Origin: Salinithrix halophila
GTDB taxonomy: Bacteria; Bacillota; Bacilli; Thermoactinomycetales; DSM-45169
Direction: 5' to 3'
Assembly (NCBI RefSeq): GCF_042650125.1
Contig: NZ_JBHSAP010000015.1
Span: forward strand, 62,001-126,000
Length of the DNA stretch: 64,000 bases
Shown here: piece by piece, positions 9,194-18,040 of the stretch
How the letters are laid out: every line of letters starts with the position of its first letter
Position numbering within the stretch: position 1 is the stretch's first letter
Made by a program: the position numbers and the translations under genes
The notes under the pieces: generated by a model
The model's input: the letters and a program-made list of their open reading frames with translations, nothing else
Databases searched by the model: none
Told to the model about the DNA's origin: nothing

Positions 9194-9421
9194 ATGAACT
9201 CGAACAGACGGCCGAAGGGCGGGAAAAACCCAGATCCAGGTCAGGAAGTGAATTGGGGAGCGCAGTTGGCTGACCTGAAAGAGTCGGGATACCAGACGGA
9301 CTTGCTGTTGACTGCTCTTGTACAGGTTCTGATCGATAAAAAGATCCTTTCCGGCGGGGAACTGGAAGAAATGATGAAGGAGCTGGACCGAAGCTTATCC
9401 CCCGTCGAATGGAATGGTTGA
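9194..9421 (+). CDS. Small hypothetical protein
   Basis: 75-residue soluble protein of unknown family. A basic N-terminus (first about 20 residues) precedes a helical region rich in Leu and Glu (about 27-75). An AGAAGGGAG site about eight bases upstream supports the ATG at 9194; a GTG at 9185 is possible. It lies alone on the + strand between htrA and yycJ, both on the - strand. Codon use and the ribosome binding site look genuine. Confidence 0.5.
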   Translation: MNSNRRPKGGKNPDPGQEVNWGAQLADLKESGYQTDLLLTALVQVLIDKKILSGGELEEMMKELDRSLSPVEWNG

Positions 9422-9650
9422 TCATCGTTCGTCCCCGGAAGAACACCTCCATTATATCGTTTGCCGGTTATCCGTTCATGAAAACTGGATTAAAAGTCCC
9501 TATGAACTCGTAGGAAACCCTCTATCGAAACTAACGGCACGAAAAACGAAGCCTGTTCATAAAAAGGGCGGACGATAACCCTATATTCATGGATTCCTCG
9601 ACAGTTATTCTCTTAAACGATGACTGACAATCCGATTGCTTTTCTGAAAT

Positions 9651-9685
9651 AGAAAAACGGCAGCATTTACGGCTGCCGTTTTTCT
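9651..9685. terminator. Bidirectional terminator at the end of yycJ
   Basis: Perfect 14-bp stem (AGAAAAACGGCAGC with its complement at 9672-9685) and a 7-base loop. The yycJ stop codon lies in the loop. A and T tracts on both sides let it act on either strand. Confidence 0.85.
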
Positions 9686-10470
9686 ATGGTCCTGAGGGGG
9701 GTGGGGCGGTCGGGCCAAGTTTCGCGGAGGTGGATGTCCTTTCCCACTTTCAGCCCTTCCTCTTCCAGGATTCCTTTTGCGGTGAGATGGGCCAGTTCCG
9801 CTAGGTTGTTGTCCTGGCTCAGGTGGGCAAGATAGACGTCTTCTCCTTCCCCACGCAAAATGTGAAGGAGCGCTTCAGCAGCGTCTTCGTTGGAGAGATG
9901 CCCCACATCGCTTAGGATTCGCCGTTTGACGTTCCAGGGGTAAGCCCCCATGCGGAGCATTTCTACATCATGATTGGATTCAAAGATCAGCGCGTCTGCT
10001 TCACGAACTTTTTCCACAATGCCCTGGTTAATGTATCCGGTATCGGTTACCAGGCCTAGGGAGGTTCCTCTGCTATGGAAACAGAAACTCATCGGTTCGG
10101 CGGCGTCATGGGAAATAGGGAAGGATTCCACTATCAGGTCTTCCAACTCCAGCACGGACTGGGTTTTAAAGACATGTTGTTGTTCGAGACTGATTTGCCC
10201 GACGGTGGACGGGAGGTTTTCCCAAGTGGCCTCATTCATATAAACAGGAAGCTTGTAACGACGGGCGAAGACACCCAGTCCCTTAACGTGGTCCATATGT
10301 TCATGGGTGACCAGGAGGGCTGAAAGGTCGGTGGGATCCACTCCGATCGCCATCATTCGTTGTTCCAGCTGTTTGCCGGAGAGGCCTGTATCAACGAGGA
10401 TACGGGTCTGTTCCGTCTCCACGTAGAGGGCATTCCCCGAGCTCCCGCTGGCAAGAATGCTGTACTTCAT
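9667..10470 (-). CDS. yycJ: Metallo-beta-lactamase fold hydrolase YycJ/WalJ
   Basis: 267-residue MBL-fold protein with the zinc motif 'THEHMDH' (His56, His58, Asp60, His61), 'SHDAAEP' further on and 'LGLVTDTGYI' near 163. In Bacillus the last gene of the wal operon; proposed to act as a 5'-3' exonuclease linked to mismatch repair or to coordinate division with replication, neither settled. An AGAGGAGAACACC site precedes the ATG. It follows yycI closely on the same strand. Confidence 0.95.
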   Translation of the reverse strand: MKYSILASGSSGNALYVETEQTRILVDTGLSGKQLEQRMMAIGVDPTDLSALLVTHEHMDHVKGLGVFARRYKLPVYMNEATWENLPSTVGQISLEQQHVFKTQSVLELEDLIVESFPISHDAAEPMSFCFHSRGTSLGLVTDTGYINQGIVEKVREADALIFESNHDVEMLRMGAYPWNVKRRILSDVGHLSNEDAAEALLHILRGEGEDVYLAHLSQDNNLAELAHLTAKGILEEEGLKVGKDIHLRETWPDRPTPLRTIEKRQP

Positions 10471-10488
10471 CCGGTGTTCTCCTCTTTT

Positions 10489-11241
10489 TTAACGCTGGTT
10501 TTCGCTTTTAGAAGATTCGATTCCGCCATTGAAGGCATTGACGTAAAACGTTTGGTGTTTTGTTCGAATTCGCCATACCGGGGACAAAACCCGTACATTC
10601 CCATCGTAGGATTGTCCGTGATAGCCCAGCCGGATATCCAGGACAGTATCCCCTTTACTGATCAGCTCTTTTTCAATGAGGCTCATCAAGGCGGTAGTGG
10701 CGGTCACTCCTACTCTCTCCGTACTGCTCTTTTGACTGGTTACCTTGAACCGGGATTGGTGGATCGCGGCCAGGCGGTCCCGCCCCTTCCATTCCGCAAC
10801 CAGTCTTCCATCGAAAAGGGGGCGCTTGTCCCATTGTTGATAGTAAACCTGTCGCTCCCGGGTGGACTCATCGGGCTGAAGAACATAACGATCCACTTTA
10901 TCCACATACCGGGAAAGGATTTTTTTTCGGTCTCCGCTGGCAGTTACAGGTGGGTTGAAGGCCCGGGTCCAAGTTCCATCGGGATTGAGTTTCCAGGGTT
11001 CATGAAATTTAATGGGACGTACCTGTAGGTAATTGACCTGAGGCTGGGAAGTCTCTTCAGGTACCTTGGCCTTTAGGATGATCTGCCGCTCCTCGGCCAG
11101 CTGGTTCAGTTCCTCCCGTGTGTTGCTGGTTTGACCGTCGCGGTTTTGCTCGGTCCGGGCTTGGAGAAGCTGATAGACCAGGAAGAGGTTGAGTGCGAGG
11201 AAGGCCAGGATTAGTATGGTTTTGGCTTTGCTCCAGTCCAT
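10489..11241 (-). CDS. yycI: WalK regulator YycI
   Basis: 250-residue single-pass protein: one membrane helix (about 7-23) and an extracytoplasmic domain. With YycH it forms a complex in the membrane that restrains or tunes WalK activity (family knowledge). The gene starts within the 3' end of yycH, preceded by a GGGAGGGAAAC site. Sequence such as 'DWSKAKTILILAFLALNLFLVYQL' region (first about 25 residues) is typical of YycI. Confidence 0.93.
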   Translation of the reverse strand: MDWSKAKTILILAFLALNLFLVYQLLQARTEQNRDGQTSNTREELNQLAEERQIILKAKVPEETSQPQVNYLQVRPIKFHEPWKLNPDGTWTRAFNPPVTASGDRKKILSRYVDKVDRYVLQPDESTRERQVYYQQWDKRPLFDGRLVAEWKGRDRLAAIHQSRFKVTSQKSSTERVGVTATTALMSLIEKELISKGDTVLDIRLGYHGQSYDGNVRVLSPVWRIRTKHQTFYVNAFNGGIESSKSENQR

Positions 11242-12602
11242 GCCGTTTCCCTCCCGGTTTTCCGTGCTTCCACATAGTTCCTCGTCCCGTCCTTCAACTG
11301 GATCACCCAGACGGGGAGCAGCGTAACCACTTTTTTCCCTGGTACCGCCCGGTAGCCTGGATAAACGGTCTGGACATCCTTTTCCGGAGAGAGTCCCCTT
11401 CGGTTCAGTTCCTTTAGGAAGTCATCTTTCCCAGGTAGTTCTTTCTCCACCGTCCGTTCCTTGACCGGTTGTGGGGCCAAATACCAGAGGGAGCGTTCAT
11501 AGCTGGTTACACCTTTGTTAACGGCGGCTAGGCGGATCGTCGCTGGGGAGGTTTTTTCTCCCCCCTCCCAGTAAATAGGCAGGTTGCGGGTATAGAGGCG
11601 GAAGCGGAGGAAGGGGGTTTTTTGATCCGGGTCTTCTTGGACCTCATCTAAAAGAAAATTCCCCGTCCAACCTCCGTGCCGGTTCATAAATGTGTTAATC
11701 AGGTCTAGTTGTTCGGCGAGCGTACTCGTTTTGGCAGTAGCGGGATCCGGTCGATTATAGACGATGGTGTCCGCTTTGGTATTGTGTTGCAGGGTTCGGT
11801 TTGAATCGGTATAGATTTTGGAGTTATCCAGCTCCAGGATTTGCTTGGCTAGATCGGGGTCCTGGAACAAGACCTGCTTTAGATCGTCAATCCGAATCTC
11901 TTTCAGGGGATACGTATACCCTTTAACCGGAAGGGGGGCTTCTGGCAGGTAGAGGGGATCGGGGGCTTTCTTTCCCTCCTTCGCCTTTGCGGGCAGAATC
12001 GCTGCCAAGCGAGCGGCGTCTTGGCCTTTCGCCAACCCCATCCAATCATCAAAGGCATTCAATGACGCTTTGCCCTGTACCGTCTCGCCTGTTTCATCGG
12101 AGATAAAGCGGACGAAGAGCTGCTTGGACTTGGGATCATCATAGAACCAGACCCGGCTGATGGAATCCAGGTTCAGTTTCTCTAAATCCGAGGAGAAAAA
12201 GGCCTGCATCGTATCTGGAGGCAGGTTCCGGTTAAAGCGGAGTTCCACCCCCCGTTTTTCGTTTAGAAGTTCATCCCAGTCTTTCGCAGAAGGGGTAACC
12301 TCCTGCAGTTCCTTGAAGCGGGTGAGGTGAAGCTTTTCCAACAAACGGCGGTAATCTTTGTTTTCTGGTCCGATCGATACTTGCCGGTGCTCTCCATCCT
12401 CATGAAGGAGAATCTGCCCTGGGGCGGCCAGCTGGTGGATTCCTTGTTTTTCGAACTCCTGGCTTCCGATCTTTTGCGGATCGGTAAAGGTGCTATCTAG
12501 TCGCTCTTCATAGGAAGGAGAGCTGTAAAGGAGGATGCCTGACTGCACGAAACTGGTCAGGATCAGGACAGTAAGGAGGACGGATTTTATCGATTCAATC
12601 AT
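11211..12602 (-). CDS. yycH: WalK regulator YycH
   Basis: 463-residue protein with a single N-terminal membrane helix (about 7-26) and a large extracytoplasmic region, the layout of YycH. It partners YycI to modulate the WalK sensor. Its ATG overlaps the walK stop (ATGA-type overlap), and it overlaps yycI by about 30 bases, so the genes form a tightly coupled operon. Confidence 0.93.
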   Translation of the reverse strand: MIESIKSVLLTVLILTSFVQSGILLYSSPSYEERLDSTFTDPQKIGSQEFEKQGIHQLAAPGQILLHEDGEHRQVSIGPENKDYRRLLEKLHLTRFKELQEVTPSAKDWDELLNEKRGVELRFNRNLPPDTMQAFFSSDLEKLNLDSISRVWFYDDPKSKQLFVRFISDETGETVQGKASLNAFDDWMGLAKGQDAARLAAILPAKAKEGKKAPDPLYLPEAPLPVKGYTYPLKEIRIDDLKQVLFQDPDLAKQILELDNSKIYTDSNRTLQHNTKADTIVYNRPDPATAKTSTLAEQLDLINTFMNRHGGWTGNFLLDEVQEDPDQKTPFLRFRLYTRNLPIYWEGGEKTSPATIRLAAVNKGVTSYERSLWYLAPQPVKERTVEKELPGKDDFLKELNRRGLSPEKDVQTVYPGYRAVPGKKVVTLLPVWVIQLKDGTRNYVEARKTGRETAWTGAKPKPY

Positions 12603-14431
12603 CGGACCACCTCCGGCTCACAGGGAGGGAGAGTGAAGCGGACCGTCGTGCCGAAACCGTATCGGCTATCCATGGTGATTTTCCCACCGTGAGTTTCCAC
12701 GATCTCCTTGGCGATGGCGAGACCGAGACCGGTCCCACCCATACTGCGGGAACGTGCTTTGTCTACCCGGTAAAAACGTTCGAAGATCCGGTCCAGATCT
12801 TTTTTGGGAATACCGATCCCCGTATCAGAGACAGCGATGATCACGAACCCATCAAAGCGGCGTCTGGCAGTGACTGTGATGCTTTTTCCTTCGGGCGTAT
12901 ATTTCACGGCGTTGGACATCAGGTTGTCCAATACTTGGTCCAATTGATCGCGATCAGCATAAATCCTGGGCAAAGGGTCGGATAGGTGTAACCGGAGATC
13001 GATTTCCTTCTGTTCGCACTGGACGGTAAAACGATCTGCCGCGTCGGAAAGGACCTCTCCGACGGCAAGAGGTTGCCGGTTAAACCGGATCTTGCGGGAA
13101 TCGAGGCGGGAGAGTTGAAGCAGGTCATGGATCAGCCGGGTCATGCGCTCGGATTCCTGGCGGGTGACCCGTAGGAAACGGGCAGCCAATTCGGGGTCTT
13201 CCATAGCGCCTCCTTCGTCCAGTGCTTCCAGGTAGCTTTTAATTGTGGTTAAAGGGGTACGCAGTTCATGGGAGACGTTGGCTACGAATTCCTTCCGCTG
13301 TCGATCCAATTTCTCCTCTTCCGTCACATCCTGGAGAACGGTAATCAGTCCTACGGTTTCTTCTGACCGACGGATTGGAGTGAAGGTCAGTTTCACGATG
13401 GTCAGATCTTCTTCATCCTCCCGATTTAGTTCCAGGTAAGTTTGTCGCTCCCCTTCTAGAGGAAGGATGAGGGGCTCCGATAGAGGGAGGGCCTGATCGA
13501 GCTGCTCACCCACCTCCACGGAACGGCCGAGGATGACGGTAGCACGCCGGTTGATGACGATCACGCGTCCCCGGCTGTCGGTGGCGATCACCCCGTCACT
13601 CATGTTGGCCAGCACCGATTCCAATTTCCCTTTTTCTTCCTCGTTTTGAGAGAGGGCATCCCGCAGGTGTTGGGCGAGGTGGTTGAAGGCGGTGGCCAGC
13701 CGGCCGATCTCATCATTGCTTTTAATCGCTACTTGCCGATCGAAATCCCCCTGGGCCATGATGGATGCCTGCTCGGTGATTTCTTTCACCGGGTTGGTGA
13801 TCGTCCGAGCGAGGACCACTCCAAGAACGGCAGTTCCGAAAAGGGCGAACAGGGAGATTTTCAGCAAGGTATTATTGATGGTACGGATCGTCTGATAGGT
13901 TTTCGTCATCGGCGCCTCGATGTAGATCGCCCCGACAACCTGTCCATTCTCCGTGATCGCCTTGGAATAGAGCATTAACCGCTCTGTGTCAGTGCCGCGT
14001 CGGAATTGCGTGTCTTCCTTTTCTATCCCCCGCAACACCTGGTTTACTCTCGGATTGTGATTCTTCTGGCCGATGATTTTTTTGTTCGTCTGAGTGGTGC
14101 TGAGGACATACCCGTCTTGATCCAGAAGCTGAACGATCTGCCCTGCACCCCGGTCTAAGATGTAATAATTATCTAGGAAGTCGTTGAGATGCTTTCGTCT
14201 GTTTACAAATCCGGCCTGGGATTTGGTAATCTCGTCCGATACCCCACCGGATAAAAGAATATTGGCTTGATTCTGCAAGCTGCTTTCGAAATCCTGTTTA
14301 TAGAAATTCTCCAACTCTCGGAAAAAATAGACCCCGATCAGCTGTAGGGCGATCAGAAGGAGGGAGATATAAATGATGACCAGTTTCCATTGGACACTAT
14401 GGAAAATGCGGAGCCATTTCATTGTCTTCAC
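12599..14431 (-). CDS. walK: Cell-wall sensor histidine kinase WalK
   Basis: 610-residue essential sensor kinase controlling peptidoglycan hydrolases. Order: membrane helix (about 17-37), extracellular Cache-like sensor (about 40-187), second helix (about 188-208), HAMP (about 209-260), PAS (about 265-372), HisKA with 'NVSHELRTP' (His388), and HATPase with 'DNLMSNAVKY' and 'GTGLGLAI'. The GTG at 14431 overlaps the walR stop; an ATG three codons on is an alternative. Signal, domains and length all match Bacillus WalK. Confidence 0.97.
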   Translation of the reverse strand: MKTMKWLRIFHSVQWKLVIIYISLLLIALQLIGVYFFRELENFYKQDFESSLQNQANILLSGGVSDEITKSQAGFVNRRKHLNDFLDNYYILDRGAGQIVQLLDQDGYVLSTTQTNKKIIGQKNHNPRVNQVLRGIEKEDTQFRRGTDTERLMLYSKAITENGQVVGAIYIEAPMTKTYQTIRTINNTLLKISLFALFGTAVLGVVLARTITNPVKEITEQASIMAQGDFDRQVAIKSNDEIGRLATAFNHLAQHLRDALSQNEEEKGKLESVLANMSDGVIATDSRGRVIVINRRATVILGRSVEVGEQLDQALPLSEPLILPLEGERQTYLELNREDEEDLTIVKLTFTPIRRSEETVGLITVLQDVTEEEKLDRQRKEFVANVSHELRTPLTTIKSYLEALDEGGAMEDPELAARFLRVTRQESERMTRLIHDLLQLSRLDSRKIRFNRQPLAVGEVLSDAADRFTVQCEQKEIDLRLHLSDPLPRIYADRDQLDQVLDNLMSNAVKYTPEGKSITVTARRRFDGFVIIAVSDTGIGIPKKDLDRIFERFYRVDKARSRSMGGTGLGLAIAKEIVETHGGKITMDSRYGFGTTVRFTLPPCEPEVVR

Positions 14432-15135
14432 CGCTCGGATTGCGGGTCTCGCATGGTGTAACCGATTCCCCGCCGGGTGATGATATATTGGGGTTGGCTG
14501 GGATCATCCTCGATCTTTTCCCGGAGGCGACGGATGGTAACGTCCACCGTGCGTACATCTCCGAAATAGTCATATCCCCAGACGGACTGGAGCAGGTGTT
14601 CCCGGGTGAGCACCTGGTTGACGTGTTTCGCCATGTAGAGGAGCAGCTCGAATTCCCGGTGGGTCAAGTCGATGGGGGACTGTTTTTTAGCAACAATATA
14701 ACTGCTCTGGTCAATGGACAGGGATCCGATCTTCAGAGTACTGGTGGAGGTGTTTTTGGGTTCGGAGCGATCCCGGGTGCGACGGAGGTTGGCTTTGATC
14801 CGGGCCAATAATTCCCGGTTGCTAAAGGGCTTCGTTACGTAGTCATCCGCCCCGATTTCTAATCCCAGAACCTTATCCACTTCCGAATCCTTGGCTGTCA
14901 CCATGATAATCGGCATTTGGTGGGACTGGCGAACCCGCCGACAAACTTCGATTCCGTCGGCACCGGGCAGCATCAAGTCGAGAAGAATCAGATCCGGAGG
15001 TTCCTCCGAAACGCGGCGGATCGCATCCTCTCCGTCATAGACGCATTCCACGTTATAACCTTCCTTTGACAGGTTGAATTGCAGGATATCGGCGATCGGG
15101 CGTTCATCTTCCACAACGAGGATTTTTGCACACAT
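14428..15135 (-). CDS. walR: Response regulator WalR
   Basis: 235-residue OmpR-family regulator, the partner of WalK. Receiver domain with acidic pair 'VEDE' (about 8-11), phosphoacceptor Asp53 in 'LLDLMLPG' and Lys in 'TKPFSNREL'; C-terminal winged helix with 'DVRTVDVTIRRLREK'. The ATG at 15135 gives exactly the Bacillus length; a GTG four codons upstream is also open. It lies 28 bases after the gluzincin-like gene on the same strand. Confidence 0.97.
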   Translation of the reverse strand: MCAKILVVEDERPIADILQFNLSKEGYNVECVYDGEDAIRRVSEEPPDLILLDLMLPGADGIEVCRRVRQSHQMPIIMVTAKDSEVDKVLGLEIGADDYVTKPFSNRELLARIKANLRRTRDRSEPKNTSTSTLKIGSLSIDQSSYIVAKKQSPIDLTHREFELLLYMAKHVNQVLTREHLLQSVWGYDYFGDVRTVDVTIRRLREKIEDDPSQPQYIITRRGIGYTMRDPQSER

Positions 15136-15163
15136 GGATTCTTCCACCCCACAATGAGAAATG

Positions 15164-16039
15164 TCATTTTACCTGGTGTTGCCATTGTTTGTAAGATTCC
15201 TTGGGAGATTCGCCGAATACCTGTCTCCATGCGTTACTGAAAGGAGCTCCTTCTGACAATCGGGTGTGCAGATTGTCAAGGGAGGATTCGCTATGCTTCT
15301 CAGCCATCGAACGGAGGAACAGGAAGGATTGGCGATAGGCGAGGGCCTGATTAGGCAACTGATTGAAACGTTTGGTGAGATCATCAAAGGTATAAAGAGG
15401 CTGTCCGGCCAGCCGGTTAGCGGGGATTACCCATTCATAGCCCAGTTCTTGATACTCTACCCACTGGGCGAAGGCCTCGGTATACCAGACAGGATAATTT
15501 CCCCTTGTCGTCTGGTCTAGGTATAAGTGGGCGATTTCGTGATAGAGAGGGCCTCGTTCGTGGAACAGGCGGGCCCATTTACCCGGCGCATGGGCGGCGG
15601 AAGGGAAAGTCTCATTCCAAGCTTCGGGGCTCAGGAGATAAATCGACCCTGAGAAATAAATGCCGGTGGCGTTTTGACTTTTGTTCCAGGAAAAATGATC
15701 CGACAGGGAACGGCGGTCCGAAAAGAGAAAGATGGGAACCGGCTGTTCCGGTCGGAAGTGATAGCGTTTTTCGAAAGTGCGGAGGACCTGTTCTGCCTCT
15801 TTGGAGACGAGGAGGGCCTGCCGTTCCTGAGAAGAGGTGTGATATACGATGGACCGGGGACCTTCGACCGTTTTCCCGTCCCGGAAGCGCCAAGTTTCCA
15901 AAAGATAGTTTCCCTGGTGAAGGAGGGGCTGGGCGATACTCATCCCCTGTCGGCTGAAGCCGAAGGAGAAGAGAAGGACGAAGGTGATCAGAAAAAAGAA
16001 AAAACCTTTCCATCGGATCCCTAGGGGATTGGTGTTCAT
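15164..16039 (-). CDS. Membrane-anchored peptidase MA-like gluzincin
   Basis: About 291 residues: N-terminal membrane helix (about 11-32) and an extracytoplasmic domain with 'YHEIAHLYLD' followed about 13 residues later by 'WYTEAFAQWVEY'. This HExxH plus downstream Glu arrangement is that of the peptidase MA-like superfamily (gluzincins), so a zinc protease is likely. I chose the ATG at 16039 (AAAGGAT upstream); a TTG at 16069 is also open. It stands first in the operon that continues with walR, an unusual head gene for this cluster, and might act on the cell surface or feed the Wal signal. Substrate unknown. Confidence 0.7.
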   Translation of the reverse strand: MNTNPLGIRWKGFFFFLITFVLLFSFGFSRQGMSIAQPLLHQGNYLLETWRFRDGKTVEGPRSIVYHTSSQERQALLVSKEAEQVLRTFEKRYHFRPEQPVPIFLFSDRRSLSDHFSWNKSQNATGIYFSGSIYLLSPEAWNETFPSAAHAPGKWARLFHERGPLYHEIAHLYLDQTTRGNYPVWYTEAFAQWVEYQELGYEWVIPANRLAGQPLYTFDDLTKRFNQLPNQALAYRQSFLFLRSMAEKHSESSLDNLHTRLSEGAPFSNAWRQVFGESPKESYKQWQHQVK

Positions 16040-16237
16040 TTTCGCACAATCCTTTGCTACAAACAACAAAGTGTCTTGCGTATTTCCATTTTAACACAAT
16101 CCCATCCGGTCGGGAGGCGGGAGATGGAGGGAATCCATCCAAAATAGGCGGTGCTTTATCACTACAGGCACCGGTATCGAATAGAATGAGGCAGAAAGGA
16201 ACCCCCCTTAAAATGCGGGTAAAGGAGTGGCCTCCCC

Positions 16238-16978
16238 ATGCGTAGATACCGACAGATAGCAAGTAAAGCGCTCAAAACGCAAGTGATGTTGACAAATGCC
16301 GGCCTTCGAAAATTTATCCCTGCTACCTCCTGGTATTCCGGTAAGGCCTTGGAGAAGATGATGGCAGCCTTCCCCACTGTCTTCATCAAACCGGACAAGG
16401 GAGGCGGAGGGGCGGGAATTGTTCGTGTGAGACAGAGGGAGGATTCCATTGAAATTTGTTACCGCAAAGAATGCCGGTGTACGGATTCCCGTTCTCTCCA
16501 TACGGTTCTCGACAACTTTCTTAACCCCCACAAGAGATACCTCATCCAACAGGGAATTGAAATGGCGAAGGTTGGAGGCCGCCCTTTCGATATCCGGATT
16601 TTGATGCAAAAACCGAAGAGTGAGTGGATGGTTGGAGGGATGGCTGCAAAGGTAGCCGCAAAGGGACTGTTTATCACCAACCACTGCAAAGGAGGGAAGC
16701 CTCTTCCCGTGGAGGAAGCCCTCGACCGGGCGTACGGACAAGGGAATCCCCTGAAATCTACCATTCTGTCAGATTTGATCCAAATAGGCCGTTTGACAGC
16801 AGAAGTGTTGGATTCCCGTTTCCCGGGGATTCGAGAGTTGGGCCTTGATGTCGGGCCGGATTCCGAAGGACGTCTCTGGATTTTCGAGGTGAATACCCGT
16901 CCCAACTTTCATCTCTTTCGTCGTCTGGAACGCGACCAGTACCGGAGGATTATCCACCGGCACAAAAAACTGGTCTAA
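16238..16978 (+). CDS. YheC/YheD family ATP-grasp protein (spore coat-associated)
   Basis: 246-residue protein of the YheC/YheD ATP-grasp family, whose members associate with the endospore coat in Bacillus. Visible ATP-grasp elements: 'FIKPDKGGGGAGIVRV' (about 49-64, glycine-rich loop with Lys), 'PFDIRILMQK' (about 117) and 'IFEVNTRPNF' (about 220, metal-binding Glu/Asn). It starts at an ATG behind AAAGGAGTGG. The protein is shorter than full YheC/D, lacking most of the N-terminal part. The ligation product is not known. Confidence 0.8.
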   Translation: MRRYRQIASKALKTQVMLTNAGLRKFIPATSWYSGKALEKMMAAFPTVFIKPDKGGGGAGIVRVRQREDSIEICYRKECRCTDSRSLHTVLDNFLNPHKRYLIQQGIEMAKVGGRPFDIRILMQKPKSEWMVGGMAAKVAAKGLFITNHCKGGKPLPVEEALDRAYGQGNPLKSTILSDLIQIGRLTAEVLDSRFPGIRELGLDVGPDSEGRLWIFEVNTRPNFHLFRRLERDQYRRIIHRHKKLV

Positions 16979-17190
16979 GCCAATTTTCCGAGACGGGAGA
17001 ACTTGTCTTTATTCGACAAAATCTTCTGTTGACGGTAGGTCTTTGCCATTGGTACTATATTTGGCAAAAGAAGGATTTGAGCCCGGACAAAGAGAAAAAA
17101 ATGCGGCACTGCCTTCTTTGCTTTTTCGTCACCGGGCCTTATGCCGCAGGAAGGCTGGACAAGCACCGCATAAATGAAAGGTGGGCCAAG

Positions 17191-17889
17191 ATGATGACAA
17201 TCACCGTAGGAGTGTATTTAGGGAAAAAGGATCGTTTCCTTCGCAATTGGTATGATATTCTACCGAGAGGCCAGTTTCCGTTGTTGGTGAAATATTGTAT
17301 TCAGTCCTACTTGAAAGGGGTCTACTTCCCTCTGGATACGATCTGTGACCGGGATAACTTCCGGGAGCGCATAGGGGTTTTACAGGAGCTCTCCCCCACT
17401 CAACGAAATGTGACTTTCACCAAGGAGGACGGTCCGGTATTCGATTGGGTTGATGCTGTAGACAATGGGTATCGGAGTGAGGAGATTAAGAGCATTCTGA
17501 AGGAGACCATCATACATACCCTCTTGGAGGAGCAGGAACGCACCCCACTTGCCCGGCGTAACTACCCTCACAAGTTTGGTGGATATTGGCAGGAGAAGGC
17601 GGGAGTAAACCGGAAGGGGCGGGAACAAGCGGAACAGCCGGTGTATGAAGCGGTCTGGCAAGAGCGCGAAGGAGCAGCAGCATTGGAAGATCATTCTTCT
17701 GCTGTCGAAGAAGTGTCTGCCTACGCTCCCGCTCTCGAGCCGCGCCCGTCGCTGAAGCAGGATCCGATTCGGATTGAGGAACTCTACGGAGTCGATGAAG
17801 GATTGGCACCGAAAAACGGGGGCGAAAATACGAGAGCGAAGGACGAAGCGCAAGAGGGGTTGGCCCGTTGGGTTAACCGGCTGGGATAA
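17191..17889 (+). CDS. Hypothetical protein with conserved-looking N-terminal domain and charged tail
   Basis: 232 residues from the ATG at 17191, which has an AAAGGTGG site (the frame is open further upstream). The N-terminal about 125 residues look folded, with mixed hydrophobic pattern and 'LPRGQFPLLVKYCIQSYLKG'; the remainder is Glu/Arg-rich and probably disordered. I do not recognise the family. It is alone between the YheC/D gene and the murQ terminator, on the + strand. A spore or plasmid-segregation accessory role was considered, but nothing in the sequence proves either. Confidence 0.65.
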   Translation: MMTITVGVYLGKKDRFLRNWYDILPRGQFPLLVKYCIQSYLKGVYFPLDTICDRDNFRERIGVLQELSPTQRNVTFTKEDGPVFDWVDAVDNGYRSEEIKSILKETIIHTLLEEQERTPLARRNYPHKFGGYWQEKAGVNRKGREQAEQPVYEAVWQEREGAAALEDHSSAVEEVSAYAPALEPRPSLKQDPIRIEELYGVDEGLAPKNGGENTRAKDEAQEGLARWVNRLG

Positions 17890-17949
17890 GGCTTACCTGG
17901 ATGACAGGCTTTGCATGGGAAACAAGAAGAGAAGGGTGCAGCCTGGCAC

Positions 17950-17981
17950 AAAAAAGGGCAGCGGCCATCGCTGCCTTTTTT
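17950..17981. terminator. Bidirectional terminator between 17.9 kb gene and murQ
   Basis: Stem of about 14 bp (AAAAAAGG-GCAGCG with CGCTGC-CTTTTTT) and loop GCCAT, with T tracts on both strands; it can end both convergent genes. Confidence 0.85.
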
Positions 17982-18040
17982 ACGGATCGGAAAAGATGAA
18001 TGTTTCGAAGATGAGCTTCTGTGATTTGAAAGGATCGCCT

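Noticed and set aside
9414..9578. A 54-codon ATG frame overlapping the stop of the small gene at 9194-9421.
   Set aside because: No ribosome binding site and unremarkable composition; could be coincidental open sequence.
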